Positions 19,742-28,920 of a stretch of DNA of 64,000 nt are shown piece by piece. The position numbers and the translations under genes were made by a program. The stretch is from Candidatus Korarchaeum sp. GTDB taxonomy: Archaea; Korarchaeota; Korarchaeia; Korarchaeales; Korarchaeaceae. The DNA lies in NCBI GenBank assembly GCA_038888615.1, contig JAWAID010000001.1, positions 310,001 to 374,000 on the forward strand, written 5' to 3'. The notes beneath the pieces are model-generated. The model was not told the DNA's origin and made no database searches. It saw only the letters and a program-made list of their open reading frames with translations. Positions within the stretch are counted from its first letter, which is position 1. Each line of letters starts with the position of its first letter.

Positions 19742-20223
19742 ATGGATTTTTTACAAGGGAATCAGATCATTTTCCTGATGCTCAGGTTGGCTAAAGATTG
19801 CGTAAGTAAGATGGTGACTGAGAACCCCTTCATAACGGGAGTCATCCTCTTCGGCTCTGCTGCCAGGGGGGTGAGAGAAGCGACCTAGACCTCCTGATAC
19901 TCTGGGAAGAGCTCGGCCTAGACACTAGTGAGAGATATATTTATGTTTACAAGATGGTTTCGAGGTATTTTCCACAATCTCTAGGTCTAACGGTCATCGA
20001 AATGAGCTATTCTAGCTTCCTTAGTCTGAAGAAGCTCACTCCGCTCCTCCTGAATGTCATATACGATGGAGTAGTCCTCTATGATAAACACGGAAGATTA
20101 GAGGAGTTCCTCTCGAAAATAAGGGAAGAGATTAAAAGCAAAGGTCTGAAAAGGAAGAAAATTGGAAAATATTACTACTGGGAGCTCCCTGAGGCCGGCT
20201 CGAAGGTTGAGCTCGAGGTGTGA
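19742..20223 (+). pseudogene. MNT-type nucleotidyltransferase antitoxin, frameshifted
   Basis: The first part reads to VILFGSAARG, the nucleotide-binding GSxxRG motif, then runs into a stop. The second part continues one frame over as SDLDLLILWEELG, the metal-binding DxD motif. The frame changes at the run of six G at 19866-19871; a seventh G would restore GSAARGGERSDLDLL exactly. The rest to 20223 ends SKVELEV. MNT proteins neutralise HEPN toxins by modifying them. Pseudogene, homopolymer variation or a sequencing error are all possible. Confidence 0.82.
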
Positions 20224-20654
20224 GGGTAGATCCAGGGGAGGAGGTGCTCTATAGGTTCAGGCTAGCTGAGGAGCACCTTGAAGTAGCGGCAATTAGGTTG
20301 CAAGTAGGAGATTAGGCGGGTGTCGTCCAGTCATCTCAATTAGCAGCAGAAAATGCAGCTAAAACTGTGATCTCCCACTTTCACATTCCAAGCTGGTCCC
20401 ATGATCCCTCTAGAGAGCTCAGGGGACTTCTGGAGAGGATACCTGAGGATCTGAGGAGCTCCGCCGAGAGGTTAGCTGGCATATCGGAAACCCCTGCACC
20501 TGAGCATGGGAGAGCGAGCTACGGTGCGCCAGGGGAAAGGCTAACACCTAGGCAGCTTTACGATATGAGGAAAGCTAGAAGTTCATTAGAAGCTGCTAGA
20601 GAGGCCTTTGAGATCTCAAGAAGAATCTTGAGGAGTTTAGGTTATCCTTTATAG
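20220..20654 (+). pseudogene. HEPN-domain toxin with an in-frame amber codon
   Basis: GTG 20220 overlaps the MNT stop (GTGA). The product starts with YRFRLAEEHLEVAAIRLQVGD, then TAG at 20313-20315, then AGVVQSSQLAAENAAKTVI and SWSHDP, the usual core of HEPN proteins encoded beside MNT genes. The RX4-6H ribonuclease motif is not obvious. The TAG stands where family members usually have a Trp or Tyr. Since the partner is also broken, the pair is most likely dead. Confidence 0.8.
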
Positions 20655-21086
20655 CAGCCGTTAGGTAAAGAAGCGAATGAAGGAAAATCTATGGAGGAAA
20701 TCACTACACAGCTAAAATTTTACGGGAGCCATAGTGATAGGGAGCTCAAATACCGGCCGTGGCGAGAGATGACATGGGGCCGTCATATGCTGAGTACAGG
20801 AGCAGCTCCTTAACAGATGGATTTTCATAAATTCGTATCTATTTGATTCAGAAGAGTCTAAAATACACGATGAGGAAATAGTAGGGTTTCCGTGAGGTTG
20901 CTCATTGGAAATTATGTAAGATACATAGTGATGTCCGATATTTGACGAGAGAGAGTACTAGAAGCTCATGGTAAAATTCTGTCGGGTTCCATTCCCAGCT
21001 TAGCGATGAACCCTCTGATCTCCAGTAACAACCCATAGTATCTCAGGTACTATTAAGAAGTAGCTTATAAGTGGGTAATATCGCGC
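20655..21086. other. Gene-free stretch
   Basis: I see no gene, tRNA or clear repeat. Short open stretches lack ribosome-binding sites. It separates the decayed toxin-antitoxin pair from core genes and marks the end of the accessory island. Confidence 0.5.
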
Positions 21087-21587
21087 TTAATTCCTCCTAT
21101 CGAAGTATATGTTCTTGGAAGACACGCTCAGAGGCACCCCTAGTACTATATCGGCATCTAGGAGCCCTAGCCTCTTAGCTGCCTTCCCTACGGTGAACAT
21201 TATTCTATTATCGACGTTCAGAGTGGAGGCTGTCTTCACGGCAGAACCCAGAGCGATGCCCAGATTTATTATGCTTAACGCTACATCCTCAGTTATTCCA
21301 ATGCCCTCTATTCTTTCCTTCATCCCCGCCTCAGCCATCTTGCAACCAACTAGGAGAAGCACCTCACTGTTCCTCAAGCTCCTCGAATCCCTCAAGAAGA
21401 CATCGCCTAGCTCTGAAGCAAGTTCCTCCATTTTATCTGCTATCTTACTTATGATCTCCCCATCGTCAATTATCCTGCAGATCACGTTATCAACCCCCCT
21501 CGCCTTGGGAGCTGTTATCGCGGATATCATCATCAGCCTAGCTACCTGAACTAAGGCTTCCCTGAGCTCATCCCGATACATACGCAT
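21087..21587 (-). CDS. DUF2148 domain protein
   Basis: The N-terminal AITAPKARGVDNVI and FLRDSRSLRNSE, and the C-terminal GSAVKTASTLNVDNRIM with LGVPLSVSSKNIYFDR, match the DUF2148 (COG4739) family, often called a ferredoxin-domain protein. The family's central Cys cluster is not seen: only two Cys are present (VICR and VGCK), so an iron-sulfur cluster seems unlikely here. ATG 21587; in-frame ATG 21581 is close. Role unknown. Confidence 0.85.
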   Translation of the reverse strand: MRMYRDELREALVQVARLMMISAITAPKARGVDNVICRIIDDGEIISKIADKMEELASELGDVFLRDSRSLRNSEVLLLVGCKMAEAGMKERIEGIGITEDVALSIINLGIALGSAVKTASTLNVDNRIMFTVGKAAKRLGLLDADIVLGVPLSVSSKNIYFDRRN

Positions 21588-21681
21588 CTAACACGAGCGA
21601 TGTGATTTAACCCTTACCGACCTCTTAATTTACCATGCGGTAAATTTATGAAGTCCTACCTCAACACAACTAGGGTGTTGG

Positions 21682-22986
21682 ATGAGCGCGCTAGAGGAGG
21701 GGAAGGAAGCCATCAAGAGCATAATCAAGTTACTCCATTCTGGGGTAAGTGTTGACGAGTTGAAGAGTAAGTACGGAAATATCTTATCTAAGATCTCCCC
21801 GATGGAGATCCCTGTGATAGAACAGGAACTCGTCAAGGAGGGGATGAGTATTAGGGATATACTGAGCCTCTGCGATCTTCATGTCGCTCTCTTCAGGGAG
21901 AATCTCGCAGCTAGGGAGCTCAAAGGGATCCCGAAAGGGCATCCCGTAGATTTACTGATGAGGGAGAACGAGGTCATCGTGAGACTGGCTGAAGCCCTAA
22001 GTGTTTACGCTCAATCGCTAACTAAGGCAAAGGGAGAAGAGGGTAAAAACTTTCTGGAGTCCATGGAGAGCTTGATTAAGGAACTGAAGAGGATAAGGTT
22101 GCATTACAGGAAGAATCAGATGCTCATATTCCCTTACCTGGAGAGGAGGGGAATAACAGCCGTGCCCAGGGTCCTCTGGGGCAGGGAGGACCAGGTAATA
22201 TCCAAGATAAGGGAGCTTGAGGGCTTGATGGACGGGGCTAAGGATGGGGGAGAGGAGAGACTAGCTGAGATATGCTCAAAGTCAATGAAGGTATCTCAGG
22301 AGTTGATGGACCTCGTCTTCAGGGAGAACAAGATACTTTATCCAGCTTCCTGGGCTCTGCTCTCTGAGGGCGAGTGGGCTGCTGTGCATGAGATAGCGAA
22401 GGAGATAGGGTACATCATCGAGGTAGAGGACGGTTGGTCCCCTAAGGAGGGACCGATCTACCCTTACCAGGTGGAGGGCTTGATCGGGGAGGAACAAGTC
22501 CGGATGCTACCGGCAGAGTTCAGAGCAGCTACGGGGTCAATAAGTCCCGACACCTATGAAGTAAGGAGGGAAGGAGATATCGAGCTCAGCACGGGATTCC
22601 TGAACGTGAAGGAGTTGGAGGGGATAGTGAGATCCCTACCGCTGGAGCTGACGTTCGCTGATGCTAACGATAGGGTGAGGTTCTACTCGGAATCGCTGTT
22701 CAGGAAGGGATTCATGCGTACTAAGACGATACTGGGAAGGAGGCTCCAGTTCTGCCATCCACCCAGGCTTGAGAACTACGTGATGCTCAACGTTAACAAG
22801 ATAAGGAGCGGAGAGATTCCCTACAGGGAGTTCTGGACGAAGTTAGGTGAGAGGATAATCAGGGTGATCGTAGTAGGCGTTAGGGATGAGGAGGGGAACT
22901 ACCTAGGTGCCCTTGAGGTAGTTGAGGATCTCACTGAGGTGCTGAATAACCCTGAGGAAGTGAAGAAGAGGATAGTGGTGCTCTGA
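21682..22986 (+). CDS. DUF438 hemerythrin/PAS-like sensor protein
   Basis: The first 80 residues form the DUF438 helical domain (LHSGVSVDELKSKYGNIL). Residues 85-250 resemble a hemerythrin-like HHE bundle, with HPVDLLMREN, HYRKNQMLIFPYLE and FRENKILYP supplying His/Glu ligands. The C-terminal 130 residues are a PAS_10-type domain (LTFADANDRVRFYSE, RLQFCHPP). Such proteins are thought to sense oxygen, NO or redox. It is followed directly by a small HTH regulator (start right after the stop), which probably acts with it. Confidence 0.88.
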   Translation: MSALEEGKEAIKSIIKLLHSGVSVDELKSKYGNILSKISPMEIPVIEQELVKEGMSIRDILSLCDLHVALFRENLAARELKGIPKGHPVDLLMRENEVIVRLAEALSVYAQSLTKAKGEEGKNFLESMESLIKELKRIRLHYRKNQMLIFPYLERRGITAVPRVLWGREDQVISKIRELEGLMDGAKDGGEERLAEICSKSMKVSQELMDLVFRENKILYPASWALLSEGEWAAVHEIAKEIGYIIEVEDGWSPKEGPIYPYQVEGLIGEEQVRMLPAEFRAATGSISPDTYEVRREGDIELSTGFLNVKELEGIVRSLPLELTFADANDRVRFYSESLFRKGFMRTKTILGRRLQFCHPPRLENYVMLNVNKIRSGEIPYREFWTKLGERIIRVIVVGVRDEEGNYLGALEVVEDLTEVLNNPEEVKKRIVVL

Positions 22987-23361
22987 ATGAGGAGCCCATT
23001 CTACATAGCTGACAGGTACTTGATACCCTCTCTCTACAGACTGCTCTCCGCTAAGTTGAGGGAAAGGGGGATGCTGGAGATCGAGATAGCTGATCTGCTT
23101 GGGGTCTCGGTGGCTGCCGTCTCGAGGTACTTGAGGCTCAGGAGAGGGAGCTTTAAGGTCGAGGGGATTGAGGAAGCAGCTAGGATGGTAGATGAACTGG
23201 CTGAGGCCATAGTTAATGGGGAGAAGCTGAGCGTTGATGAGGAGATCCACGTTATAGCCTCGAAGCTGATGGCTAAGAAGTCGCTGTGCGACCTTCACAA
23301 GTCCGTTCACCCGAGCCTGGATCCAGCTAGATGTGAGGTTTGCTCGAGAATATTTCGCTGA
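22987..23361 (+). CDS. HTH regulator with C-terminal metal-binding motif
   Basis: The product has an XRE-like helix-turn-helix (EIEIADLLGVSVAAVSRYLRL) at 31-52 and ends with LCDLHKSVHPSLDPARCEVC, a C-x2-H...C-x2-C arrangement seen in archaeal COG2522-type regulators. ATG 22987 follows the upstream stop directly, so it is cotranslated with the DUF438 protein. It could be the output of that sensor or control the operon itself. Confidence 0.82.
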   Translation: MRSPFYIADRYLIPSLYRLLSAKLRERGMLEIEIADLLGVSVAAVSRYLRLRRGSFKVEGIEEAARMVDELAEAIVNGEKLSVDEEIHVIASKLMAKKSLCDLHKSVHPSLDPARCEVCSRIFR

Positions 23362-23460
23362 TTCAGGGGAGCTACCTCCCTACCCCGAAGGGCAGGCCTT
23401 CAGTTGTGGTGACGCATCCGGTTCAGCGAAAGGGTTATCAAGTAACGGATGAAGCACTCA

Positions 23461-23757
23461 GGGGAGAGGGGGCCGGGGGTTACGGCCCTAGGGCTGAGGA
23501 AGGTCCGCCCACACTCCCAGCGCCGTCCCTCCGCAAGGAGGCACCCCGAGAGGGGTGGGAAGGCCCACAGAAACGGCACGTCCTCAGGGTTATGACGGTG
23601 ATGCCGGTGAGGCTGAGAATCCCTGGGGGACCGATGAAACGGGGCCCCGGCGGCGTGCAAGCCAACTCCCGCGATGAGAAGCTGGGATGAGCGGGAGGTA
23701 GGCGCTAAGCCTAATCCCCCAAGTACAGAAGGCGGACTATGGCCCCCACTCCCCTTC
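23461..23757 (+). ncRNA. rnpB: RNase P RNA
   Basis: The ends pair: GGGGAGAGGGGGCC at 23461 with GGCCCCCACTCCCC at 23741-23754. The P4 and core elements are seen as GAGGAAGGTCCGCC (23496 on), CAGAAACGGC (about 23569), GATGAAACGGG (about 23633) and ACAGAAGGCGGAC (23725 on). The length of about 297 bases is that of an archaeal type A RNA. It matures the 5' ends of tRNAs. Open reading frames across it are not genes. Confidence 0.95.
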
Positions 23758-24198
23758 CGAATATCTCGTGGAATTGCCAGGACTACTTCATTACCCTCAG
23801 CGTTCGAGACCGCCTTATTCATGCAATAACCACTTACGTGAGTTAACATCGCTCCGTTCCTCTAACTGAGATCCGATCCTAAAGAGCTCTGGGAGCTTCA
23901 AACCGCTCATACTGTGGAAAGTCCTAGCTCGATCGCTGGAACCCCCTGCGTTTCCAAACTGATATGAGCAATAAGTTCGATCTATCCCCGGAACCTGAGC
24001 TCAAATTCCTCCCGATGTTTAACAGGGGTCTGAAATGAACGGATTAAGTTAGATATGCGTACCACGTGTTCAGGCAATGATTTTACGTTTATAGTTTTTA
24101 ACGGTAACGCAGGGGAGATGAGAGTAGCGAACCCCCAAGCTTAGATGGAGCTTCCCAAATGGGTCCCAACTCTTCAGCTATGCGTCCGTTGCACTGGA
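23758..24198. other. Gene-free stretch between rnpB and tRNA-iMet
   Basis: I see no coding potential or repeats in these 440 bases. The last part contains the tRNA promoter. Confidence 0.5.
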
Positions 24199-24211
24199 AA
24201 TCTTTAAATAG
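24199..24211 (+). promoter_or_regulatory. TATA box of initiator tRNA
   Basis: ATCTTTAAATAGG lies 34 bases before the mature tRNA 5' end, the usual distance for a short 5' leader. Confidence 0.7.
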
Positions 24212-24244
24212 GAGGGACTCACATAGCAGGTGGCGGGGCAACGC

Positions 24245-24318
24245 AGCGGGGTGGGGCAGCCTGGTAGCCCGCCGGGCTCATAACCCGGAGGTCGGAGGTT
24301 CAAATCCTCCCCCCGCTA
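24245..24318 (+). tRNA. tRNA-iMet (CAT)
   Basis: The acceptor AGCGGGG pairs with CCCCGCT at 24311-24317 and the discriminator is A. The anticodon loop is CTCATAA between CCGGG and CCCGG, whose three G-C pairs next to the loop mark the initiator. CCA is not encoded. Confidence 0.95.
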
Positions 24319-24694
24319 CATATCGCTTTACGTAAACCCTTCCTTCATCTCTAAGGATTTAACTGCTCTAAATCTGAGTGTCCCGAAAGAACGGTAGTCA
24401 GCTTCGGATGGTACCTCAAGATTTTCTCAGGATATTACCTTAAAACTCAATTGTTCTCGTACTCCTCAGCCGGGTCAGCTGGTGGAGTGTAGTAAGAGCA
24501 TGTGGGGATTCAGAGGTTCGTCCTCACAGAGGTCTCATAGGCCAATTGAGCTCTAATATGGAGGTAGAAGTCTAGTCGGGAGTGAGATCAGCCCCTTTGA
24601 TATTTAGATCCTTACCTTATAGACCTCGCTATTATTTAATTTTCCATGACGGAAAGGTTAATAGGCTCTCCTCCTCCAGGAATGAGGTGATCCG

Positions 24695-24871
24695 ATGAGT
24701 GAGTGCTCCGTAGAGGGTTGCAGTGAGGAGGCAGTCAAGGAAGTAGATAGGTCCTATCTACCCGTTATACAGGCGCTCAAGCTGAAGTTGAAGAGCGATA
24801 CGGGGAGGAAGATACCGCTCTGCAGGAGGCACTACAGAATCGTGAAGCAAGCTAGGGAGTCCAGGTTCTAA
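24695..24871 (+). CDS. Tiny Cys-rich (zinc-binding) protein, 58 residues
   Basis: The product starts MSECSVEGCSEEAVKEV and ends IPLCRRHYRIVKQARESRF. The C-x4-C and C-x2-H pairs are at the two ends, as in zinc-knuckle proteins. ATG 24695 has GAGGTGA at 24684-24690 and an A/T-rich TATA-like stretch (ATTATTTAATTTT) about 60 bases upstream. The end overlaps the convergent methyltransferase gene by 20 bases. Small archaeal proteins of this pattern exist, but I cannot name a function. Confidence 0.75.
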   Translation: MSECSVEGCSEEAVKEVDRSYLPVIQALKLKLKSDTGRKIPLCRRHYRIVKQARESRF

Positions 24872-25457
24872 TTTTCCTCACCTCAAGTACCATGAGCTCA
24901 TGAAAAGCGAGCTTCTTCCTCCTGATGATGTTAGCTTTCATTCCCAGAGCCTCGGCCCTCTCTATAGTGAGCTCCGGGTAGTTAAAGTCAGCGTGCAGCA
25001 TCAGAGCAGCTCCCCCGTCCTTGAGCAGCCTGGGTAGGTCCACCAGAACTATATCTATGAGCTCCCTCCCGAGCTCCCCGCCAGCCCACTGCTCCGACTC
25101 GCCCTCTAGCGGTAGGTATGGGGGGTTGAATGCTATCAAGTCGAAGGAGAGGCCCCTGAAGTGCCTAGTCAAGTTCCCCTGAACTATCTCAATGCTCACA
25201 CCGTTCAACGAGAAGTTCTTCCTGGCTAACAAGCATGAATCCGGTGATAAATCTGAAGCTACCGTCCAACAGCCCTTCTTAGCCATCTCTATAGCTAGGA
25301 TCCCTGTCCCGGTGCCTAAGTCCAGGCAAACACTACCTTCTAATTTGAGAGACCTTATGGCATCGAGCATGAGCAAGCTATCCTCAGCGGGCCAGTAAAC
25401 CCCTTCAGCTCTCAACAACCTAAGACCAGCTACTTCCCAAGTTCCTCCCTCAGCCAA
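24852..25457 (-). CDS. HemK/Mtq2-like protein methyltransferase
   Basis: The SAM-binding motif CLDLGTGTGILAIE and the catalytic FNPPYLPLEG identify the HemK family. Archaeal and eukaryotic short members of about 200 residues methylate the Gln of the GGQ motif in release factor aRF1. TTG 25457 has GGAGGTGA upstream. It overlaps the ksgA end by 28 bases, so the two are coupled. Confidence 0.9.
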   Translation of the reverse strand: MAEGGTWEVAGLRLLRAEGVYWPAEDSLLMLDAIRSLKLEGSVCLDLGTGTGILAIEMAKKGCWTVASDLSPDSCLLARKNFSLNGVSIEIVQGNLTRHFRGLSFDLIAFNPPYLPLEGESEQWAGGELGRELIDIVLVDLPRLLKDGGAALMLHADFNYPELTIERAEALGMKANIIRRKKLAFHELMVLEVRKIRTWTP

Positions 25458-26167
25458 GCTATCACCTCCCTAACCTGCTCAGGACTGAGGTGATAGGGCC
25501 TCACCTCAGAGTGAGGTGCTGAGGAAGCTCTCTCACCTACTATAGGCTTTAGGACGTTCTTAAGCTCTCTCTTCCTTCTAGAGAATATCAATTTACAGTA
25601 TTTCAGTATATAGTCCCTCAGTTCATCCTCCATGGGCTCTATCACTACCACAGCTGATTCCACGGCTGGCTGCGGGCTGAAGGCACGCTTCCCAATAATA
25701 GCCACGAGTCTGACGTTGAGAAGGAGGGAAGCTACGACGGAGAGGCTCCCGTAATTCTCAGTTCCCGGCTCAGCGACTAGCCTCTCCGCGAACTCCCTCT
25801 GGAAGGTGAGAACAGCTCTCTTGAACTTGCTCCTTGCTAATCCAAGCACTAACTGGGAAGAGAGGTAATAGGGTGGATTCGACGCTATCTTATCCGTCAT
25901 AATGGGCATGAACTCCCTTATGTCTCCCCTTACGATCTCAACGTCACCTCTTCCTCCGAACTTAGACAAAAGGACCTCAACAAGCTTAGCGTCCTTCTCA
26001 ACTAAGACAAGTCTCCTCGGCCTCCTGAGGAGTATCTCCTCACTCAAGTTACCCGTACCGGCTCCCAGCTCCACTACCTCATCGTAACTGCTTATTTCCA
26101 ACAGATCAGCCATGACTCTAAGCCATCTCCTCGAAACCATCATATGCTGCCCTAGTTTGGCTCTCAT
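25430..26167 (-). CDS. ksgA: rRNA adenine N6,N6-dimethyltransferase
   Basis: KsgA/Dim1 dimethylates two adjacent adenines near the 3' end of 16S rRNA. The product has [12 protein letters not shown], the SAM motif [13 protein letters not shown] and the catalytic [11 protein letters not shown]. Length 245 is on the short side, normal for archaea. The gene pair with the HemK-like enzyme is common in archaea. Confidence 0.95.
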   Translation of the reverse strand: MRAKLGQHMMVSRRWLRVMADLLEISSYDEVVELGAGTGNLSEEILLRRPRRLVLVEKDAKLVEVLLSKFGGRGDVEIVRGDIREFMPIMTDKIASNPPYYLSSQLVLGLARSKFKRAVLTFQREFAERLVAEPGTENYGSLSVVASLLLNVRLVAIIGKRAFSPQPAVESAVVVIEPMEDELRDYILKYCKLIFSRRKRELKNVLKPIVGERASSAPHSEVRPYHLSPEQVREVIAWLREELGK

Positions 26168-26240
26168 TCACCTTCCACACAATCTCAATTCACATGTCAA
26201 GGTTAAAATAGGTTCCCATCATAATCGCGAGGTGCTAAAG

Positions 26241-27686
26241 ATGGAAGCCGTCCTAAGGAAGCTGGATGATGTCAGGTGGGAACTCCCGAAGAACTATAAG
26301 TCTGGAATGAGGGTTCCCGGGCTTATCTTCGCCACTGAGAAACTCGTAAAACAAATCGAGGCGAGGGCTTTAGAGCAGTTAGCTAATGTAGCCATGCTCC
26401 CCGGGATATACAAGTACTCCATAGCCATGCCCGACATACACGAGGGTTACGGCTTCCCGATAGGGGGAGTCGCAGCATTCGATGCGTACGACGGGATAGT
26501 CAGTCCCGGAGGCGTGGGATACGATATTAACTGTGGAGTCAGACTGATAAGGACAGATCTCGATGAGAAGGATGTTAGGCCGAAGTTAAAGCAGTTAGTT
26601 GATACGATCTTCGAGAACGTTCCTTCGGGACTAGGGAGCAGCGGTAAGGTCAGGTTGAGCTCGGGACAGCTGGACGAGGTTATAGCGATGGGGGCGAGGT
26701 GGGCGGTGGAGCAGGGGTACGGATGGGAGAGGGACCTGGATCACTGCGAGGAAGGGGGGATGATGGAGGGAGCGGACCCCAACGTCATAAGCAGGAAGGC
26801 TAAGGAGAGGGGAGCCCCGCAGCTGGGCTCACTGGGAAGTGGGAATCACTTCTTGGAAGTCCAGGTAGTTGATAGGATATACGACGCTGCTGCAGCCAAG
26901 GTGATGGGGATAGAGCGCGAGGGTCAGGTGGTGGCGATGGTCCACACCGGCAGTAGAGGCTTCGGGCATCAGGTTGCCGATGACTTCCTGAACATGATGC
27001 TCGCGAGGATAAGCTCCCTTAACTTCAAACTCCCTGATAAGGAGTTGATATTCGCTTACGCTAACTCCGATACTGCTGAGAAGTACTTCAAGGCGATGAA
27101 GGGAGCTGCTAATTACGCTTGGGCTAACAGGCAGATGGTAACTCACTGGGTCAGGGAGGCATTCGAGAGGGTCTTCGGAAGGAGGGCTGAGGATATGGGA
27201 ATGGAGCTTGTCTACGATGTGGCCCACAACATAGCTAAGCTAGAGGAGCACGTGGTAGACGGGAGAAAGGTGAAGGTATACGTTCACAGGAAGGGCGCTA
27301 CTAGGTCCTTCCCTCCGGGGCATTCAGCGATCCCAAGCGATTACAGGGAGGTAGGTCAACCAGTAATAATACCCGGATCCCAGGGGACAGCTTCCTACCT
27401 GATGGCCGGTACCGTTAGGGCCATGGAGGAGTCCTTTGGTACAACGGCCCATGGCGCTGGGAGGGTGATGAGTAGGGAGCAAGCTAAGAGAGTTTACAGG
27501 GGGAGTCAGGTAGTCCAGATGCTCGCTGAAAGAGGGATAATAGTGAAACCGGCCTCACTAGCGGTAGCTGCTGAGGAAGCCCCGGGAGCTTACAAGGACG
27601 TTGATGAGGTAGTGAACGCCACGCATAAAGCGGGCATAGCTAAGCTAGTAGCTAGGCTCGTACCGATAGGTGTCGTCAAGGGTTAG
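26241..27686 (+). CDS. rtcB: RNA-splicing ligase RtcB
   Basis: RtcB joins tRNA exon halves (2',3'-cyclic phosphate to 5'-OH) with Mn and GTP. Motifs: [23 protein letters not shown] (Cys metal ligand), [22 protein letters not shown] and [13 protein letters not shown] (guanylated His). Length 481 shows no intein. ATG 26241 has GAGGTG upstream; open codons back to 26112 overlap ksgA and are not conserved. The intron-bearing tRNA-Ile in this window is an expected substrate. Confidence 0.96.
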   Translation: MEAVLRKLDDVRWELPKNYKSGMRVPGLIFATEKLVKQIEARALEQLANVAMLPGIYKYSIAMPDIHEGYGFPIGGVAAFDAYDGIVSPGGVGYDINCGVRLIRTDLDEKDVRPKLKQLVDTIFENVPSGLGSSGKVRLSSGQLDEVIAMGARWAVEQGYGWERDLDHCEEGGMMEGADPNVISRKAKERGAPQLGSLGSGNHFLEVQVVDRIYDAAAAKVMGIEREGQVVAMVHTGSRGFGHQVADDFLNMMLARISSLNFKLPDKELIFAYANSDTAEKYFKAMKGAANYAWANRQMVTHWVREAFERVFGRRAEDMGMELVYDVAHNIAKLEEHVVDGRKVKVYVHRKGATRSFPPGHSAIPSDYREVGQPVIIPGSQGTASYLMAGTVRAMEESFGTTAHGAGRVMSREQAKRVYRGSQVVQMLAERGIIVKPASLAVAAEEAPGAYKDVDEVVNATHKAGIAKLVARLVPIGVVKG

Positions 27687-27695
27687 GGTGTTAGC

Positions 27696-28388
27696 TTGGA
27701 GAAGGACTTCGTCCTCGTGAACATAACCCTAAGGGACGCTGAAACTCACTCAGTTTACCAGACGACCGTGGATGAGATAGCTAGGGAAGCGGGGATATAC
27801 TCAGACAGGGTTAGTTACACCCCCCTACTGGTGATACCCGGCGAGACCAACCTCTTCCCGAAGCTCCTAGAGAGGGTACTGTCAAGCGAGGAGGGGGAGA
27901 GGTTTGAGATCATCTTAGAGCCTGAAGAGGCTTACGGAAGCTATGATAGAAGCAAGGTCAGGGTCTACTCAGTGAAGAGACTAGAGAGAGAGGGGATCCA
28001 TCCTCATGTGGGTGAGACCATCTACTTAGATGATCAGAGAGGGGTGATACAGTCGGTCACGGGTGGTAGGGTGACGGTGGATTTCAACCACCCTTTGGCC
28101 GGGAGGAGGCTTCTAGTAGAGTGCGAGGTCCTTAAGAGAATAAGCGATGACCTCGAGAAGATCAGAGCGATAATAGCTGATTCCTTCGATGTGAAGCTCG
28201 AGGACATCTCAGTTAAGTGGCTCGAGGACGGAATCGCTGAGGTAGTGCTACCTCCTAAGGCTTACGTACTGAGGGACTCGTACTCTAGGAAGATGAACGC
28301 TTTATCCCTCATAATGAGGCATCTGAGGAGCGTTAAGGTAATTAGGTTCGTTGAGGACTTCGAGTTACCAAGAAAAGAGGTTACTTGA
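27696..28388 (+). CDS. FKBP-type peptidyl-prolyl isomerase (SlyD-like)
   Basis: The SlyD layout is seen: FKBP core with LLVIPGETNLFPKLLE and EEAYGSYD, the inserted flap domain (VGETIYLDDQRGVIQSVTGG) and the return NHPLAGRRLLVECEV. A C-terminal extension of about 75 residues is typical of long archaeal FKBPs. The start is TTG 27696, 10 bases after rtcB. Confidence 0.92.
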   Translation: MEKDFVLVNITLRDAETHSVYQTTVDEIAREAGIYSDRVSYTPLLVIPGETNLFPKLLERVLSSEEGERFEIILEPEEAYGSYDRSKVRVYSVKRLEREGIHPHVGETIYLDDQRGVIQSVTGGRVTVDFNHPLAGRRLLVECEVLKRISDDLEKIRAIIADSFDVKLEDISVKWLEDGIAEVVLPPKAYVLRDSYSRKMNALSLIMRHLRSVKVIRFVEDFELPRKEVT

Positions 28389-28821
28389 TCTCAACCTCAT
28401 ATATCCTGAGCTCTTGGAATGTATCACATCCTCTAATGACCCCTTTTTCCCTCAACACCGATAGCTTGTCACCGGGTTTCAACCCCTCCGGCTTACAGAA
28501 CCGGTAATTCTCGCAGCTCAAGCTCTTACAGTCCACAGACTTATAGAGGATCGTTGCTCCTTCGACTAGGCTCTTGGGAACGGCTACTTCGAGTGAAGCC
28601 TTCCTGACGGAAGCTAAGGAGACTTCCTCATGGAGAGGGCATTGGAACCTCTTTCTCTCGCTGACATCAACGACCTCATAGAGCCTTCCTACTTCCATAC
28701 CCTCTACACACGTGTTCCTATATTTACAATCCTTACAGAGACTAGAAGGACCGATGAAGATGAACCTGAAGCCTCTTGACGCTAACCTGCTCGGGACCAA
28801 GGTCATCCTCTCAGCTTCCAT
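28381..28821 (-). CDS. UPF0179 protein
   Basis: The archaeal UPF0179 family is recognised by its Cys pattern: LCKDCKYRNTC in the first third and DCKSLSCENYRFC in the last. It probably binds a metal or iron-sulfur cluster; its role is unknown. ATG 28821 follows a G-rich ribosome-binding site; GTG 28827 is possible. Its end overlaps the FKBP gene by eight bases. Confidence 0.88.
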   Translation of the reverse strand: MEAERMTLVPSRLASRGFRFIFIGPSSLCKDCKYRNTCVEGMEVGRLYEVVDVSERKRFQCPLHEEVSLASVRKASLEVAVPKSLVEGATILYKSVDCKSLSCENYRFCKPEGLKPGDKLSVLREKGVIRGCDTFQELRIYEVEIK

Positions 28822-28920
28822 GGGCACCCCCCCTGTGGTTGGGGGAATCGTTTTTAATGAGTCCCGTACATCTAGAACGATCTACCTGTTAAGGTACAGC
28901 TTTAGGAAAAGGTGATGTGG

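Noticed and set aside
20313-20315. TAG in the HEPN gene as a pyrrolysine codon
   Set aside because: The partner gene is also broken, the position is normally aromatic, and no pyrrolysine genes are seen.
23340-23850. Open reading frames on both strands across this segment
   Set aside because: The segment is RNase P RNA with paired ends and P4 elements; the frames are by-products of its G/C-rich structure.
26241-27686. Possible intein in RtcB
   Set aside because: The 481-residue length and uninterrupted motifs show no insertion.
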